From an uncultured Ruminococcus sp. (lineage in GTDB: Bacteria > Bacillota > Clostridia > Oscillospirales > CAG-272), in the NCBI GenBank assembly GCA_900551005.1, contig URUL01000107.1:1-5901 (forward strand): DNA of 5,901 nucleotides. Reading direction: 5' to 3'. The notes under the pieces are model-generated. The model was given only the letters and a program-made list of their open reading frames with translations, was not told the DNA's origin and ran no database searches. Below, in pieces: positions 5,724 through 5,901 of the stretch. A program made the translations under genes and the position numbers. How positions within the stretch are numbered: the first letter of the stretch is position 1; every line of letters begins with the position of its first letter.

Positions 5724-5751
5724 AATCCGCGGCGTTTAGCCGCGGATTTTT
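5724..5751 (+). terminator. Strong intrinsic terminator of the nfeD-SPFH operon
   Basis: A perfect 10-bp stem (AATCCGCGGC at 5724-5733, GCCGCGGATT at 5739-5748) has a 5-nt GTTTA loop and runs into a T5 tract (5747-5751). It begins 12 bp after the SPFH stop codon. No equivalent U-tract exists on the opposite strand, so it acts in the plus direction. Confidence 0.92.
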
Positions 5752-5901
5752 GACTGCAGAATGACAAAAAAACGGCAGACCGTCAAAATTCCGGATCTCT
5801 TCTTGGCTTTTTCTTTGCGGAAGCAGTCAAACCTGCTAAGAAAAGTCAACAGTTTTTTCGAAAACAATTGAAACTTTTTTTGAGATAATAGAAGTAGCAC
5901 C
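5752..5901. other. Intergenic right edge with AT-rich hairpin and weak promoter-like site
   Basis: No gene is convincing here. An imperfect AT-rich inverted structure spans about 5841-5878. AAAAGT, CAA and GTTTT pair with AAAAC, TTG and ACTTTT around a TTCG loop (5857-5860), with a 2x2 internal mismatch and a 2-nt bulge. It is followed by more T residues and then TGA-GATAAT (5881-5889), which resembles an extended -10. No acceptable -35 box lies 16-18 nt upstream of it. The region probably leads into a gene beyond the window. A 36-codon open frame (5761-5871) has no ribosome binding site and is not called. Confidence 0.35.

Noticed and set aside
5761..5871. 36-codon plus-strand open frame after the terminator (starts MTKKRQTVK)
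   Set aside because: No ribosome binding site, the ATG is only 9 bp after the terminator T-tract with no promoter, and its end falls inside the AT-rich hairpin.

Overview
The window looks like ordinary chromosomal DNA from an anaerobic Firmicute, most likely a clostridial lineage near Oscillospiraceae/Ruminococcaceae. This is inferred from three things: the paired M16 metallopeptidase-like genes of the YmfF/YmfH type followed by lgt, strong GGAGG-type ribosome binding sites with consensus housekeeping promoters, and intermediate GC genes separated by AT-rich spacers. No rRNA, tRNA, CRISPR array or mobile-element gene was found. Taxonomy cannot be fixed from this sequence alone.

There are two divergent operons. 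The left one runs on the minus strand from about 4110 down to about 130. It starts at a TTGAAA-17-TAAAAT promoter and encodes an M16-like protein without the zinc motif (yfmF type, 2787-4073), an M16 protein with an intact zinc motif (yfmH type, 1511-2794, overlapping its neighbour by 8 nt), and prolipoprotein diacylglyceryl transferase (lgt, 183-1484). A GC-rich hairpin follows at 131-156. The Lgt carries an unusual acidic C-terminal tail of about 160 residues. The right operon runs on the plus strand from a perfect-consensus extended -10 promoter (4225-4253). It encodes a short NfeD-family membrane protein (4296-4769) and a stomatin/QmcA-like SPFH protein (4782-5711), and ends at a strong intrinsic terminator (5724-5751).

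The 222-bp spacer between the operons (4074-4295) holds both promoters and several palindromes. One sits exactly between the -35 and -10 boxes of nfeD, and a symmetric -10 could also fire leftward. The left edge (1-130) has two perfect short palindromes and a tandem 9-bp repeat, with no gene seen. The right edge (5752-5901) has an AT-rich hairpin and a weak promoter-like site but no convincing gene.

Functionally, the left operon joins a probable heterodimeric M16B protease pair, implicated in Bacillus in EF-P 5-aminopentanol modification, with lipoprotein maturation. The right operon is a standard NfeD-SPFH pair that forms membrane scaffolds. I see no wholly new system. The most useful leads are the Lgt tail, the split active site of the M16 pair, the hendecad repeats of the SPFH protein, and the architecture of the divergent promoter region.
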